Shown piece by piece: positions 17,608 to 25,509 of a stretch of DNA of 64,000 bases. The notes beneath the pieces were generated by a model that saw only the letters and a list, made by a program, of their open reading frames with translations, made no database searches and had not been told where the DNA came from. The translations under genes were made by a program, and so were the position numbers. The DNA is from Aquimarina acroporae (GTDB taxonomy: Bacteria > Bacteroidota > Bacteroidia > Flavobacteriales > Flavobacteriaceae): positions 124,001-188,000 of the forward strand of contig NZ_JALPRE010000001.1 in assembly GCF_023195925.1 (NCBI RefSeq). Reading direction: 5' to 3'. The stretch's first letter is position 1. Every line of letters begins with the position of its first letter.

Positions 17608-18052
17608 CACCGATATTCATAAAAGTCACAATGTTTCCTTGTTGTTATATCATTTGGTTTGCTCTACCAAATATCGTCGCTTTGTTTTAAGCCCAAAAGT
17701 TGATAGGATTTTAAAAAGGACTTGTTTAGATATTGAAGATAGATATGAGATTCATTTTCTTGAGATAGGTTCAGATAAGGATCATATACATTTTCTATTA
17801 CAAAGTGTACCGAGTTATAGTCCAACTAAAATTGTTCGTACAATAAAAAGTATTACGGCAAGAGAAATATTTTCCCAAGCACCAGGAGTTAAACGTGCAC
17901 TTTGGGGAGGGGCTTTTTGGGGTAGTGGATTTTATATTAATACAGTTGGGCGTCACGGTAATGAGAAAATCATTGCTCAATATGTAAAAAATCAAGGCAA
18001 GGAAAAAGAATATGAAGTATTACATAAAACAGATCAGTTAAATCTATTCTAA
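17591..18052 (+). CDS. tnpA: IS200/IS605 family transposase TnpA
   Basis: The 153-residue protein is a Y1 HUH transposase. The HUH motif is DHIHF (His65, His67), and the catalytic Tyr is probably Tyr131 in IIAQYVKNQG. LYHLVCSTKYRR near the N-terminus is a family hallmark. It cuts and joins single-stranded DNA at hairpin-marked ends. The start is uncertain: TTG 17591 gives the family-like N-terminus, while GTG 17597 is also possible. No ATG fits. All catalytic residues are intact, so the element could be active. Confidence 0.9.
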   Translation: MSVSSSTDIHKSHNVSLLLYHLVCSTKYRRFVLSPKVDRILKRTCLDIEDRYEIHFLEIGSDKDHIHFLLQSVPSYSPTKIVRTIKSITAREIFSQAPGVKRALWGGAFWGSGFYINTVGRHGNEKIIAQYVKNQGKEKEYEVLHKTDQLNLF

Positions 18053-18059
18053 TCTAATG

Positions 18060-18079
18060 CCTCGGGGCTTGCCCCGAGG
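18060..18079. repeat. Right-end hairpin of tnpA element
   Basis: This is a 9-base perfect stem CCTCGGGGC/GCCCCGAGG with a TT loop, 8 bases after the transposase stop. It could also serve as a terminator stem for either flanking gene, but no T-tract follows directly. Confidence 0.6.
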
Positions 18080-18084
18080 ATTAT

Positions 18085-18669
18085 TTACTTCACCATCGGG
18101 AAATAAAACCTGATGTTTAATTTGTTCTTTTCTCGTTCTTCATGAATATTTACACCATAATCACTGGTGTGTATAGTCGTTTTACCCAACAACTTATGAT
18201 CATCTAGAGTAAAAGTGATAATCACTTCTTTTTTTGTTCCTTTTATGGTGAGATCACCAATAACCTTATAGGTATTGGTCTCAAACGCCACTACCTGCTT
18301 GCTTTTAAAGCTTATCACCGGGTATTTTCTTTTGTGAAAGAACTTTTCCCACATCAAGTGGCCATCACGTAAAAAATTATCGGTATCGATGGTATTTACC
18401 TTTGCAGTTCCTTCAAAAGAAGCATTTTCTGTATCATTCGGATTAAAATTTATTTTAAAATCAAGGCCTTTTATAGTACCAGAGGTATTTTCTTCTACAA
18501 AATCAAAAGAGATACGCGCCTTTTCTTTATCAAAGTCTAATCCCTTAAAATCATTTATTAAGGTATAGTCTGAGTTCGGACTTGTATTTACATTAATGTT
18601 ATTGGGAACCGCCTGACTGTAACCATAAACGGTCAAACAAAAAATCACTGTTTTTAAAACATTTTTCAT
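18085..18669 (-). CDS. YceI family periplasmic protein
   Basis: The 194-residue protein has a cleavable signal peptide ending GYSQA. It then shows the YceI pattern: a long N-terminal beta strand region, the central DNFLRDGHLMWEKFF with KYPVISFKS, and DLTIKGTKKEV. YceI proteins are single-domain beta-barrels that bind isoprenoid or lipid-like molecules in the periplasm. It is a lone minus-strand gene whose stop lies 5 bases from the right hairpin of the tnpA element, so the insertion sits immediately downstream of it. The ligand is unknown. Confidence 0.9.
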   Translation of the reverse strand: MKNVLKTVIFCLTVYGYSQAVPNNINVNTSPNSDYTLINDFKGLDFDKEKARISFDFVEENTSGTIKGLDFKINFNPNDTENASFEGTAKVNTIDTDNFLRDGHLMWEKFFHKRKYPVISFKSKQVVAFETNTYKVIGDLTIKGTKKEVIITFTLDDHKLLGKTTIHTSDYGVNIHEEREKNKLNIRFYFPMVK

Positions 18670-18968
18670 AGCGACGATGCATTTTTATTTTTTCAAAATA
18701 TAAAAAGAAACAACAATCATTCCAAGGGTTTTATAATTACCATGCTCTTAAAAAAAGGTTTAAATACTTCAATTTAAAGCGATGTTGCTGGATTTCAATA
18801 GTGTTTGCAACATTGTTTTTATAGGTTATAAATAACGAGTAAGATTGATATTACTTTTCATAAAATAAATATAAAGTGTTACAAATTAACCCATTATAAG
18901 TAAAAAAAGTAATAAATTAGGTAGAAAATAGATAGAAAAATGGGTCATTAACATAAATGTATACAGTT

Positions 18969-19142
18969 ATGAGCGACAACAACAAAACTTCAAAAAAAAG
19001 GCGCTTCGCTGACTTTCAGAACAAATATCGTAGATCTTCAAACTTTGGTTATGGGTCCAAAAGAGATCGTTTTGCCCTAGCAGGTGACGGAGAATTACAG
19101 GTTCCTAAAAAGGAGAAAGAAGGAGATGACAATGCTGCATAA
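18969..19142 (+). CDS. Small basic protein of unknown function
   Basis: The 57-residue frame starts MSDNNKTSKK; an in-frame ATG at 18957 would add four residues. It is rich in Lys, Arg and Ser in the first half and acidic at the end, with FQNKYRRSSNFGYGSKRDRF in the centre. No transmembrane segment or known motif is seen. The next gene, a DUF4251 lipoprotein, begins 1 base after its stop, which suggests translational coupling and supports it being real. A nucleic-acid-binding role is conceivable from the charge pattern but not shown. Confidence 0.5.
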   Translation: MSDNNKTSKKRRFADFQNKYRRSSNFGYGSKRDRFALAGDGELQVPKKEKEGDDNAA

Positions 19143-19143
19143 T

Positions 19144-19713
19144 ATGAGAATAGTAGTTTTTACAATACTAGTAAGTAGTGTTTTATTGGGGTGCTCGAGT
19201 ACGAATCGAGTAGCAAAACAAGTGGCTCCCAATAGTATGCTAGATCAATGGGTAGAACAACAAGCCTTCGAGATTAGTTTAGATTGGGCATATCCCTCTG
19301 CTAGTATTGCACTTAATAACTTTGCCAATACCCGATTGGCACCTTTGGGAAGTACCTTGAACAACATCAGTTTAATCGGGAACCCCAACTACATCAAAAT
19401 GAAAGGGGATAGCTTATCGGTATACCTTCCTTACTTTGGCGAGCGACAGCTGGCAGCAGAATATAATTCTAATCGTGGTGGAATCGAGTTTAATGGTGTA
19501 CCCACAAGAGTAAAGTTAACCAAAAACGAAAAAAAACAGAGTTATATGTATACCTTTTTCTTAAATGAAGGTAGAGAGGCCAATAGAATGGTGATTACAT
19601 TATTTCCTAATCTGGTGGCAAATGTGAGTGTTACCAGTAGTCATCGCACACCTATTACATATCGTGGAGAAGTTTCAGCCTTTACCCAAGAACAACTTTC
19701 GGCCCTAGAGTAG
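19144..19713 (+). CDS. DUF4251 domain lipoprotein
   Basis: The 189-residue protein begins with a lipoprotein signal (VLLGC, Cys17). The body matches the DUF4251 type common in Bacteroidota: ISLIGNPNYIKMKGDSLSVYLPYFGE, followed by a Gly-rich beta region and a final VTSSHRTPITYRG. The function of this family is unknown. In-frame ATGs at 19126 and 19132 overlap the upstream small gene, but the signal peptide fits best from 19144. It is probably co-transcribed with the small basic protein. Confidence 0.8.
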   Translation: MRIVVFTILVSSVLLGCSSTNRVAKQVAPNSMLDQWVEQQAFEISLDWAYPSASIALNNFANTRLAPLGSTLNNISLIGNPNYIKMKGDSLSVYLPYFGERQLAAEYNSNRGGIEFNGVPTRVKLTKNEKKQSYMYTFFLNEGREANRMVITLFPNLVANVSVTSSHRTPITYRGEVSAFTQEQLSALE

Positions 19714-19771
19714 CCTTGTAACGTCTCTTTTAGTTTATAGTCTTTTATACGATTCACCAATCAATACAATA

Positions 19772-20302
19772 ATGGCTATATATACAATTTCTTCTGAGAA
19801 TAAGCATGCTTTTATATTTGGAATGATCGTTTTAATATATGTGCAATCCAACACTATTGTTGCTCAGGAAACCAATATTCAAGAAGAAGCTACACCAAGT
19901 GTAACCACCAGTGGAGCTGGATATACCGATGATTTTAATCCCGAAATACATGCTAATTTTGAAGTAAATTATAAGGTTACGTCAAATCTATTTTTTGCAA
20001 TACGGGGATATAGAGATAAATACGTAGCACAAGATGTGTTTGGAGGTTCTTTTTTTTCCAGGCAATACCTTAGCAAACGATTATATCTATATTCTGGAAT
20101 TCATGCCGAATTAACTGGTGGACTTTCTCCTGGAGAAGAACCATTAACTATATTATCGCGGTTAAATGCCATCAACGGAGTAGGGTATGATATAAACAAG
20201 AATTTTTCTATAGAGGTAGAAAATGCCATCAATCTGAAAAGAAACTTTGGTGGATTTAGCAATCAAAATGAATTTTTGATACGCGGAAAGTTTACCTTCT
20301 AA
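19772..20302 (+). CDS. Exported hypothetical protein, barrel-like
   Basis: The 176-residue protein has an N-terminal hydrophobic segment (about 12-31) that ends at VAQET, the usual Bacteroidota signal cleavage context. The mature part has alternating hydrophobic beta strands (NFEVNYKVTSNLFFAIRG, RLYLYSGIHAEL) and ends in Phe, as many outer-membrane beta proteins do. I do not recognise a family. It lies 43 bases before the Crp/Fnr-type regulator gene on the same strand, so the two may be co-expressed. Confidence 0.65.
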   Translation: MAIYTISSENKHAFIFGMIVLIYVQSNTIVAQETNIQEEATPSVTTSGAGYTDDFNPEIHANFEVNYKVTSNLFFAIRGYRDKYVAQDVFGGSFFSRQYLSKRLYLYSGIHAELTGGLSPGEEPLTILSRLNAINGVGYDINKNFSIEVENAINLKRNFGGFSNQNEFLIRGKFTF

Positions 20303-20345
20303 AATCGTTTAGATTTTTGATACCTTTAGCATAAAAGTAAACACA

Positions 20346-20981
20346 TTGATCTCACAAGCGCTAGATACCTATTTCCCCAAACTGGCAGAAATGCCTCAAC
20401 TAAAAGAAGATTTATTAGCTATTTGTAGCCTACAAACCTTTGCACCGGGAACCGTAATACTTAACGAAGGAGCCTATGTAAAAGCAATTCCGTTGGTGAT
20501 ATCAGGTTTAGCCAAAGTATTTAAAGTAGAACCCGAACAGGGTAATGAGGTCTTGTTATACTATATAAAACCCGGGGAAAGCTGTGTGATGTCTGTTACC
20601 ACATTAATTCGCAATGAAACCAGTAGCGTAAAGGCTATTGTAGAAGAAGAAGCCGAAATCGTCATTATTCCTGCAGATAAGATCATGAATATCGTAAAAG
20701 CATACCCGCAATGGAATGAGTTTATGTATGATTTATTTAATCTGAAATTTGAAGAATTACTCAATGTTATCGAGATTTTAACTTTTTCAAAGAAGGAAAC
20801 ACGACTTATTGAGTATCTAAAGAAAGAAGCATTACTCAAAAAAAGTAATGTATTACATACTACACACCAGCATATTGCCTATGATTTAGGATCTTCGCGA
20901 GAAGTGATCTCTCGATTATTAAAAAAACTTGAACACCAGGGCGTGTTACGACTGCAACAAGGCATTGTAGAACTTTTATAA
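20346..20981 (+). CDS. Crp/Fnr family transcriptional regulator
   Basis: The 211-residue protein has an N-terminal cyclic-nucleotide-binding-like beta-roll (about 25-125) and a C-terminal winged helix. The recognition region HIAYDLGSSREVISRLLKKLE is typical of Crp/Fnr. No Cys cluster for an FeS sensor is visible. The frame starts at TTG 20346, and the ATG at 20391 would remove the first helix. Immediately downstream is a short-palindrome promoter for two small membrane proteins, a common Bacteroidota arrangement with redox or nitrosative-stress regulators. The effector is unknown. Confidence 0.88.
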   Translation: MISQALDTYFPKLAEMPQLKEDLLAICSLQTFAPGTVILNEGAYVKAIPLVISGLAKVFKVEPEQGNEVLLYYIKPGESCVMSVTTLIRNETSSVKAIVEEEAEIVIIPADKIMNIVKAYPQWNEFMYDLFNLKFEELLNVIEILTFSKKETRLIEYLKKEALLKKSNVLHTTHQHIAYDLGSSREVISRLLKKLEHQGVLRLQQGIVELL

Positions 20982-21008
20982 TATATTTTCCAGTTTTTAT
21001 AACCACTT

Positions 21009-21052
21009 GTAACAAATGTCACTGCTTTTAGCAGTTTCATGAGCTAGCTTTG
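21009..21052 (+). promoter_or_regulatory. Candidate Crp/Fnr-activated promoter
   Basis: The -7 element TAGCTTTG (21045-21052) matches TAnnTTTG exactly, but no TTG lies at the -33 spacing. Instead GTAAC-AAAT-GTCAC (21009-21022), a near-palindrome of the Crp/Fnr type, is centred about 40 bases before the expected start of transcription, the class II activator position. A second dyad ACTGCT-TTT-AGCAGT lies at 21021-21035. Direct control by the adjacent regulator is inferred from spacing. Confidence 0.45.
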
Positions 21053-21083
21053 TATATAACAAACAGAGTAGAAGCGTAGTGTC

Positions 21084-21176
21084 ATGAAAAATAAAGCTGT
21101 TAAACTGCTTATCGTGTGTGTCATTTGCATCACAGTGATTACTGCACTTGTATTATTTTTTCAATTTATAACGTAA
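21084..21176 (+). CDS. 30-residue single-pass membrane microprotein
   Basis: An ATG frame of 30 codons encodes a basic start (MKNKAVK) followed by one continuous hydrophobic segment of about 20 residues and no other domain. It lies between the candidate Crp/Fnr promoter (about 30 bases after the -7 box) and the DUF2892 gene (12 bases downstream), on the same strand. The position and composition support a real small membrane protein, but such short frames can arise by chance. Confidence 0.5.
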   Translation: MKNKAVKLLIVCVICITVITALVLFFQFIT

Positions 21177-21188
21177 ACGAACAATATC

Positions 21189-21392
21189 ATGAAAAAGAAT
21201 ATGGGATCATTAGACCGTGTGATACGATTGGCTGTAGCCATAGCTGTAGGTATATTATTTTATACAGGTGTTATCACTGGAGTTTTAGGATATGTACTAT
21301 TAGCAGCATCTGGAGTATTTTTAGTAACGAGTATTATTAGTTTTTGTCCGTTGTACTCAATTGTCGGGCTTAACACATGTAAAGTAGATTAA
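21189..21392 (+). CDS. DUF2892 (YgaP-like) small membrane protein
   Basis: The 67-residue protein begins MKKNMGSLDRVIRLAVA, with the N-terminal pattern of DUF2892 proteins, and has two hydrophobic segments (about 10-30 and 32-52). It ends with SFCPLYSIVGLNTCK, including the conserved Cys-Pro-x-Tyr. The family is the membrane part of YgaP-type rhodanese proteins, found here without a rhodanese domain. It shares the candidate regulator-controlled promoter with the preceding microprotein. The precise role is unknown. Confidence 0.85.
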   Translation: MKKNMGSLDRVIRLAVAIAVGILFYTGVITGVLGYVLLAASGVFLVTSIISFCPLYSIVGLNTCKVD

Positions 21393-21561
21393 CGATACAT
21401 TAACCAACGATCATATCAGATATAACTTCAGCATAAAGTAACAAATACGGTTAGAAGTTAGTTATCGATATACATATGTCTAAATTGCGCTAGAAAATCA
21501 ACCTGTTATAATGATGGGTTGATTTTTTATTGTAGTAAACATCAATATAGAGTAGTTCCTA

Positions 21562-21593
<32 letters not shown>

Positions 21594-21611
21594 TACACGA
21601 AGTGATATCCA

Positions 21612-21797
21612 GAAAGTCCGGTGGACTTTCGATATTACTTGCGAGTTGGCGCGTTGGCAAAAGCAAATTGACGGATGCTTGCATTTTACATAATTACAGA
21701 TATAACAACACGCCAGTGTTTTATATCGATTCCCAGCCGCATCTTCTCGCAGATTTAATAAATTGATCCTGTGAATCAATTTATTAAACTCTTGTAA
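21612..21797. repeat. Hairpin-bearing repeat, copy A
   Basis: The copy opens with the stem GAAAGTCC/GGACTTTC (21612-21630). GCGAGTTGGCGCGTTGGC and CCAGCCGCATC-TTCTCGCAG follow. It closes with a 14-base perfect inverted repeat, TTTAATAAATTGAT with ATCAATTTATTAAA (21754-21788, 7-base loop), then ACTC. The same order of parts recurs in copy B with substitutions. The pair therefore descends from one element rather than chance. Confidence 0.65.
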
Positions 21798-22236
21798 AAG
21801 CCAATTTGCGACACGCCAAACTCCGTTATAATTAATCTTTATTCTGTAAAAGCAAATTATGCAGTGATTACCCTTCATAATTATGCTCAGAAATTTTCAA
21901 ATACTCGATTCTCAGCGATCAACATTTGTAACTATAATTTACTCACAAGAATTTTATTTTAAATTTTGGAGTTCGTGATTGCTTCGCAGTTGCCGTTATG
22001 TACGGTATAATTTTAAAGATTGAGAATCTTTGAAATTTTGAGCGAGATTTAAAAAGCAAAACTTTTAGGTAGTTTATAAATCGCGTATTTGATAAAACGT
22101 ACGTGATAAAAGTTTTTACGCGATTCTCGTGAAGGTTCCCTCATAAGCATAAAATTACTCTAACGAGATAATTTCTATGCACATGCTATCTGCAGAATAC
22201 AGATTAAACATACTAAGGGTTTGCATATCTTTTTGT

Positions 22237-22312
22237 CTTGACCCTTCGATAAACTCAGGGTAAATGACAAAAGAACAAAAAAACCTGTGCTGAGCTTGCC
22301 GAAGTATCAAGG
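22237..22312. repeat. REP-like palindromic pair
   Basis: CTTGACCCTTCGATAAACTC on the left is matched in inverted orientation by GAGCTTGCCGAAGTATCAAG on the right. The shared core is CTTCG(A/G)(T/C)AA(A/G)CTCAG. This core resembles a palindromic unit seen scattered in many bacterial genomes. Such units are often mobilised by Y1 transposases, and one lies about 4 kb away, but a link between the two is unproven. Confidence 0.5.
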
Positions 22313-22372
22313 CCGCACAAAACTTTGGAACAATGTCCGGCGCAGTCACTATATTTTAGACGGCATAAAATT

Positions 22373-22525
22373 GAAAGTCTAGTAGACTTTTGATTTTGTG
22401 AGCGAGCTGGCGTGTTGGCGATTTATAACGTTTTGTTTAATCAATAGTACTACAATTATCCAGCCGCATCATCTCGCAGGTTTATAAAATTGATTCTGCC
22501 AATCAATTTTATAAACTCGTCTAAA
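22373..22525. repeat. Hairpin-bearing repeat, copy B
   Basis: The copy opens with GAAAGTCT-AGT-AGACTTTT. GCGAGCTGGCGTGTTGGCG and CCAGCCGCATC-ATCTCGCAG follow. It ends in a 16-base perfect inverted repeat, GTTTATAAAATTGATT with AATCAATTTTATAAAC (22480-22516, loop CTGCC). The arms differ from copy A at matched positions, so the stem pairing has been conserved while the sequence changed. Confidence 0.65.
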
Positions 22526-22649
22526 ATATTGACGCTCCTTTACCTATTGTTTATGCCAAAGTTTTCTGAAGCCGGTTTCGGGCTTTTAAGTTCTATTTTA
22601 CATAATATTAAAAAGGAATAAAAAATCAGTCTTAAGTATTATTATATTA

Positions 22650-25010
22650 TCAAAATTCAAGATTTGTCCAACCTAACTGTGAAAGCTTTTCTTCTTTACT
22701 AGAAATTACAATCTCAACTAATTTTGAAGAATCTAAACTTGAAATAGCAAATTCTCTGATGTCTTTATCATTAGGCATATAATTGATAGCTTTATTAGTT
22801 GCTTGTTCTTCTAAATATTCAAATAACGATTCTATACTATCAGCTGTATATCCCTCCACTCCATTGTCAAAATCACCTTCAAAAATTAATATATTATTAT
22901 CAAGATCAACAATTCCTGAATCGATTAATGATGATATCCATTTTATTGCTTCTAACTCCCATAACTCAAAATCCATTTCATCATAATCGATTTCCAGATC
23001 ATATGGGTAATCATCATCCAAATCTTGCTTGCCCGACAAATCATTTACATCATCGATAAATCCAATCTCATCCCTATCATCTTTAGGGTTAGCCGTATAG
23101 TGTTTTGCTATATATGGTTTTAGTTTATCCTCTAAATTTAAAGGAACATCATTGTCAACTACGATTATTTGAAAACTATCAGAAGATTTTTGACTTAGAT
23201 TAATTAAATAGTTATAAATATTTTCGTATTTACTTGAATCATTCATTCCTTCTGCTATGTCTTCCTTAAGATTTGTTTCTTTTAAATCTAGATCTTTTGT
23301 TTTTCCAATGTACTTAGCAATGGTATCAATCATTAAAAAAGATGGATAATTTACACTTTCTTCCATTGCATATTCTAGCATACTAATATAAAACCCAACC
23401 GAACTTAAAGTTCTTACACCTCCAGAAGTAATTTTTTCATAATCTCTATTACGGATTATGGGTAAAAATGTTTTAGCAGAAACGGATATGTTATTAACGT
23501 TTTTCATACCAACGTATTCAAGGAAATTTTGAAGCCCTTCACCTAGTTTCAAAAATATCCTATCCAAACTTGGAGCAGAATCTTTAAAAGCTTTTAAATC
23601 TTCTCTAAATTCTGAAATTCTAGCTTCTAAACTTAGAATTTCAGAATCTATTGTCATCTGCTGCCTTCGAATTTTATAAATATGTTGTAAGTTTTTTAAA
23701 TCACTTCTTAAACTTCCCATTTTAGAAGATATACTGTCCCTTTGACTTATATAAGGCGTTACCATCTTTTTGGTTTGAGTATCGAACTGTAATTTTAATT
23801 CATTTAAAGTTTCAGACTCTTTTTTTATTGAAAAATCAATCTTTTCTATTTTATCACGTAATCGATTATGGATTTTAACAAGTTCCTTTTGCCTTCTTCT
23901 TAAACCATTAAGCTCTGATTTTATGGTGTCAGCATCCGTATTAGCAAATTGTTCTTTTAGAACGCTAACCTTAATATTTTGATCACATACAGGACATTCT
24001 GTATTTTTATCTTCTATATTGGGGAACTTATTTAAAACTTCTATAGTTGCTATAATCTTCCTAATATCATTTGTATATTCCTGTCTTAAAGCAAAATTTT
24101 GTTTGATAGCTTGATCATTTATTAACTTTTGCTCATTATAAGAAGTTATTTTTTCTTCTAAGTCAGATATATTTTTTCTTAATTCATCAAGTTCACTTGT
24201 ATCTGATAATAAGTTTTTATCAATTTCTTCTAGAGTTGTATTTAAGGAATCTAATTCGTTTTCTTTTTCCTGCTTTTTCTCTTCTAAAACTTTTAAGGAA
24301 TCAATTTCAGTTTCTCTGAGAAAAGATGATACTGACAAATTTCTTTTATTTAAATCGTTACGTTCATTAACAAGTTCAGATATTATATTTTCAAGTTGAG
24401 TAATTTGTGTGTCAAGAGCATTGTACATTAGCTTAAAAGCTTCTCTAAGCTTTGCTAGATATGCATAGTTTTCTCCTAATAATTTTTTACTTCCGACTTT
24501 ATCTTGATTTAGATAATTAAATTTAAAAATATCCCTAAAACTTAAAGTCACCATTTTTGAATCCTCCTTTGTTGGTGATTGCTTTAATTTAGTTAAAGGA
24601 ATATTCATAGAAGACAATAGAAATTCTGAAAAAAAACCATCTTCACTAGATTGATTATAATTAGGGGAGTAATATTTAGGAAAAAAGTCTTCAAGTTGAT
24701 TATATTCACAACGATAAACCTCTATTTCTTTTTTAGAATTAAATATATCTCTCTTTATTGTATATACTTCACCAGCAAGAAGTACCTCAAGTAAACAATA
24801 TCTACCTGCCATTTCAATCTCATCATATAGATCTACTGAACTCGCACCTAAGCAATAATCTATTAAATTAAGAATACTAGATTTACCCGTATCTGAATCC
24901 CCATAGATCAAATTGAAACCACTATCAAAAGTAACCTTATAGTTCTTTCTATGCCCAACAAGTACTAAATGATTAATTACTAATTTTGGTGTTCTAATCT
25001 TTAATCCCAT
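22650..25010 (-). CDS. ABC-3C system ATPase (Rad50/SMC-like, DUF3732 type)
   Basis: The 786-residue ATPase has Walker A GDSDTGKSS at 37-45. Long coiled coils (about 190-300 and 350-450) flank a zinc hook CPVC (Cys339, Cys342). The distal lobe has the signature-like TSGGVRTLSS and a Walker B-like PSFLMIDT, in which the usual Glu after Asp is Thr. The C-terminal 120 residues form a very acidic tail. This is the layout of the ATPase of ABC-three-component conflict systems, in which a DNA- or nucleoprotein-sensing ATPase controls an effector. Its start overlaps the middle component gene by 17 bases. Phage defence is the expected but untested role. Confidence 0.85.
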   Translation of the reverse strand: MGLKIRTPKLVINHLVLVGHRKNYKVTFDSGFNLIYGDSDTGKSSILNLIDYCLGASSVDLYDEIEMAGRYCLLEVLLAGEVYTIKRDIFNSKKEIEVYRCEYNQLEDFFPKYYSPNYNQSSEDGFFSEFLLSSMNIPLTKLKQSPTKEDSKMVTLSFRDIFKFNYLNQDKVGSKKLLGENYAYLAKLREAFKLMYNALDTQITQLENIISELVNERNDLNKRNLSVSSFLRETEIDSLKVLEEKKQEKENELDSLNTTLEEIDKNLLSDTSELDELRKNISDLEEKITSYNEQKLINDQAIKQNFALRQEYTNDIRKIIATIEVLNKFPNIEDKNTECPVCDQNIKVSVLKEQFANTDADTIKSELNGLRRRQKELVKIHNRLRDKIEKIDFSIKKESETLNELKLQFDTQTKKMVTPYISQRDSISSKMGSLRSDLKNLQHIYKIRRQQMTIDSEILSLEARISEFREDLKAFKDSAPSLDRIFLKLGEGLQNFLEYVGMKNVNNISVSAKTFLPIIRNRDYEKITSGGVRTLSSVGFYISMLEYAMEESVNYPSFLMIDTIAKYIGKTKDLDLKETNLKEDIAEGMNDSSKYENIYNYLINLSQKSSDSFQIIVVDNDVPLNLEDKLKPYIAKHYTANPKDDRDEIGFIDDVNDLSGKQDLDDDYPYDLEIDYDEMDFELWELEAIKWISSLIDSGIVDLDNNILIFEGDFDNGVEGYTADSIESLFEYLEEQATNKAINYMPNDKDIREFAISSLDSSKLVEIVISSKEEKLSQLGWTNLEF

Positions 25011-25509
25011 ATCTTATGTAAGGTTCTATAAACTTGTTAATATTCGAATAGCTCAAAGACTTTAGACTATTTAGCTTTTTGTATATGTTATCTAACCTAA
25101 TAAAATATTTAGAATTTAAAGTTTTGGCATAATCCAATCCTATTTCTGTTATAAAGTAATTCACCTCAAAATCCTTTTTGATTTTAACATCTACCATCTT
25201 ATATGCTATTAAAAGGTTTAATAATGTTTTTATATCGGAAAAATTAAATAAGGATCCTCGATCAGGAAATAAGGCTTCAATTGAGTATTTTTCAGTATTA
25301 CTTAGATTAATTAATTCTTTGTTTTTTAAATATAAAATTCTATTTAAAATTACAGGGTGTTTTGTTAAAAATTCAAAAGCAGCAATTTTTTCTAAAGTTA
25401 GTATAGGTTCTTTTTTAGAATTTCTGGACAAATTATTTAATAATAATATCATTTTACCAAGTTTCAAATAAACTTCGGAATCAGGTATGTATATAGGTAA
25501 TTTGCTCAA
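24994..25509 (-). CDS. ABC-3C system middle component
   Basis: The 171-residue alpha-helical protein lies between the effector and ATPase genes and overlaps both (4 and 17 bases). That position is the definition of the ABC-3C middle component. Its central part, PVILNRILYLKNK to YKMVDVKIKKDFEVNYFITEIG, has the helix and wing alternation of a winged-helix domain. A terminal YFITEIGLDYAK supports this. It probably links the ATPase to the lipase-like effector. The family was recognised from length, context and secondary-structure pattern, not from a catalytic motif. Confidence 0.75.
   Translation of the reverse strand: MSKLPIYIPDSEVYLKLGKMILLLNNLSRNSKKEPILTLEKIAAFEFLTKHPVILNRILYLKNKELINLSNTEKYSIEALFPDRGSLFNFSDIKTLLNLLIAYKMVDVKIKKDFEVNYFITEIGLDYAKTLNSKYFIRLDNIYKKLNSLKSLSYSNINKFIEPYIRYGIKD

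Larger units (their letters stand above)
17557..18079 (+). mobile_element. IS200/IS605-type solo tnpA element with hairpin ends
   Basis: The element consists of one Y1 transposase gene bracketed by related hairpins. On the left, CGAGGC-TT-GCCTCG lies at 17557-17570. On the right, CCTCGGGGC-TT-GCCCCGAGG lies at 18060-18079. There are no terminal inverted repeats between the ends, no tnpB and no obvious target duplication, as expected for single-strand HUH transposition. The exact outer cleavage sites cannot be set from one copy. A REP-associated (RAYT) arrangement is an alternative. Confidence 0.7.

Noticed and set aside
17557..18079. IS605 with tnpB
   Set aside because: No TnpB reading frame with the RuvC or zinc-finger motifs is present on either side.
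21612..22525. CRISPR array
   Set aside because: There are only two diverged copies, of a long hairpin element rather than short identical repeats with spacers, and no cas genes are near.
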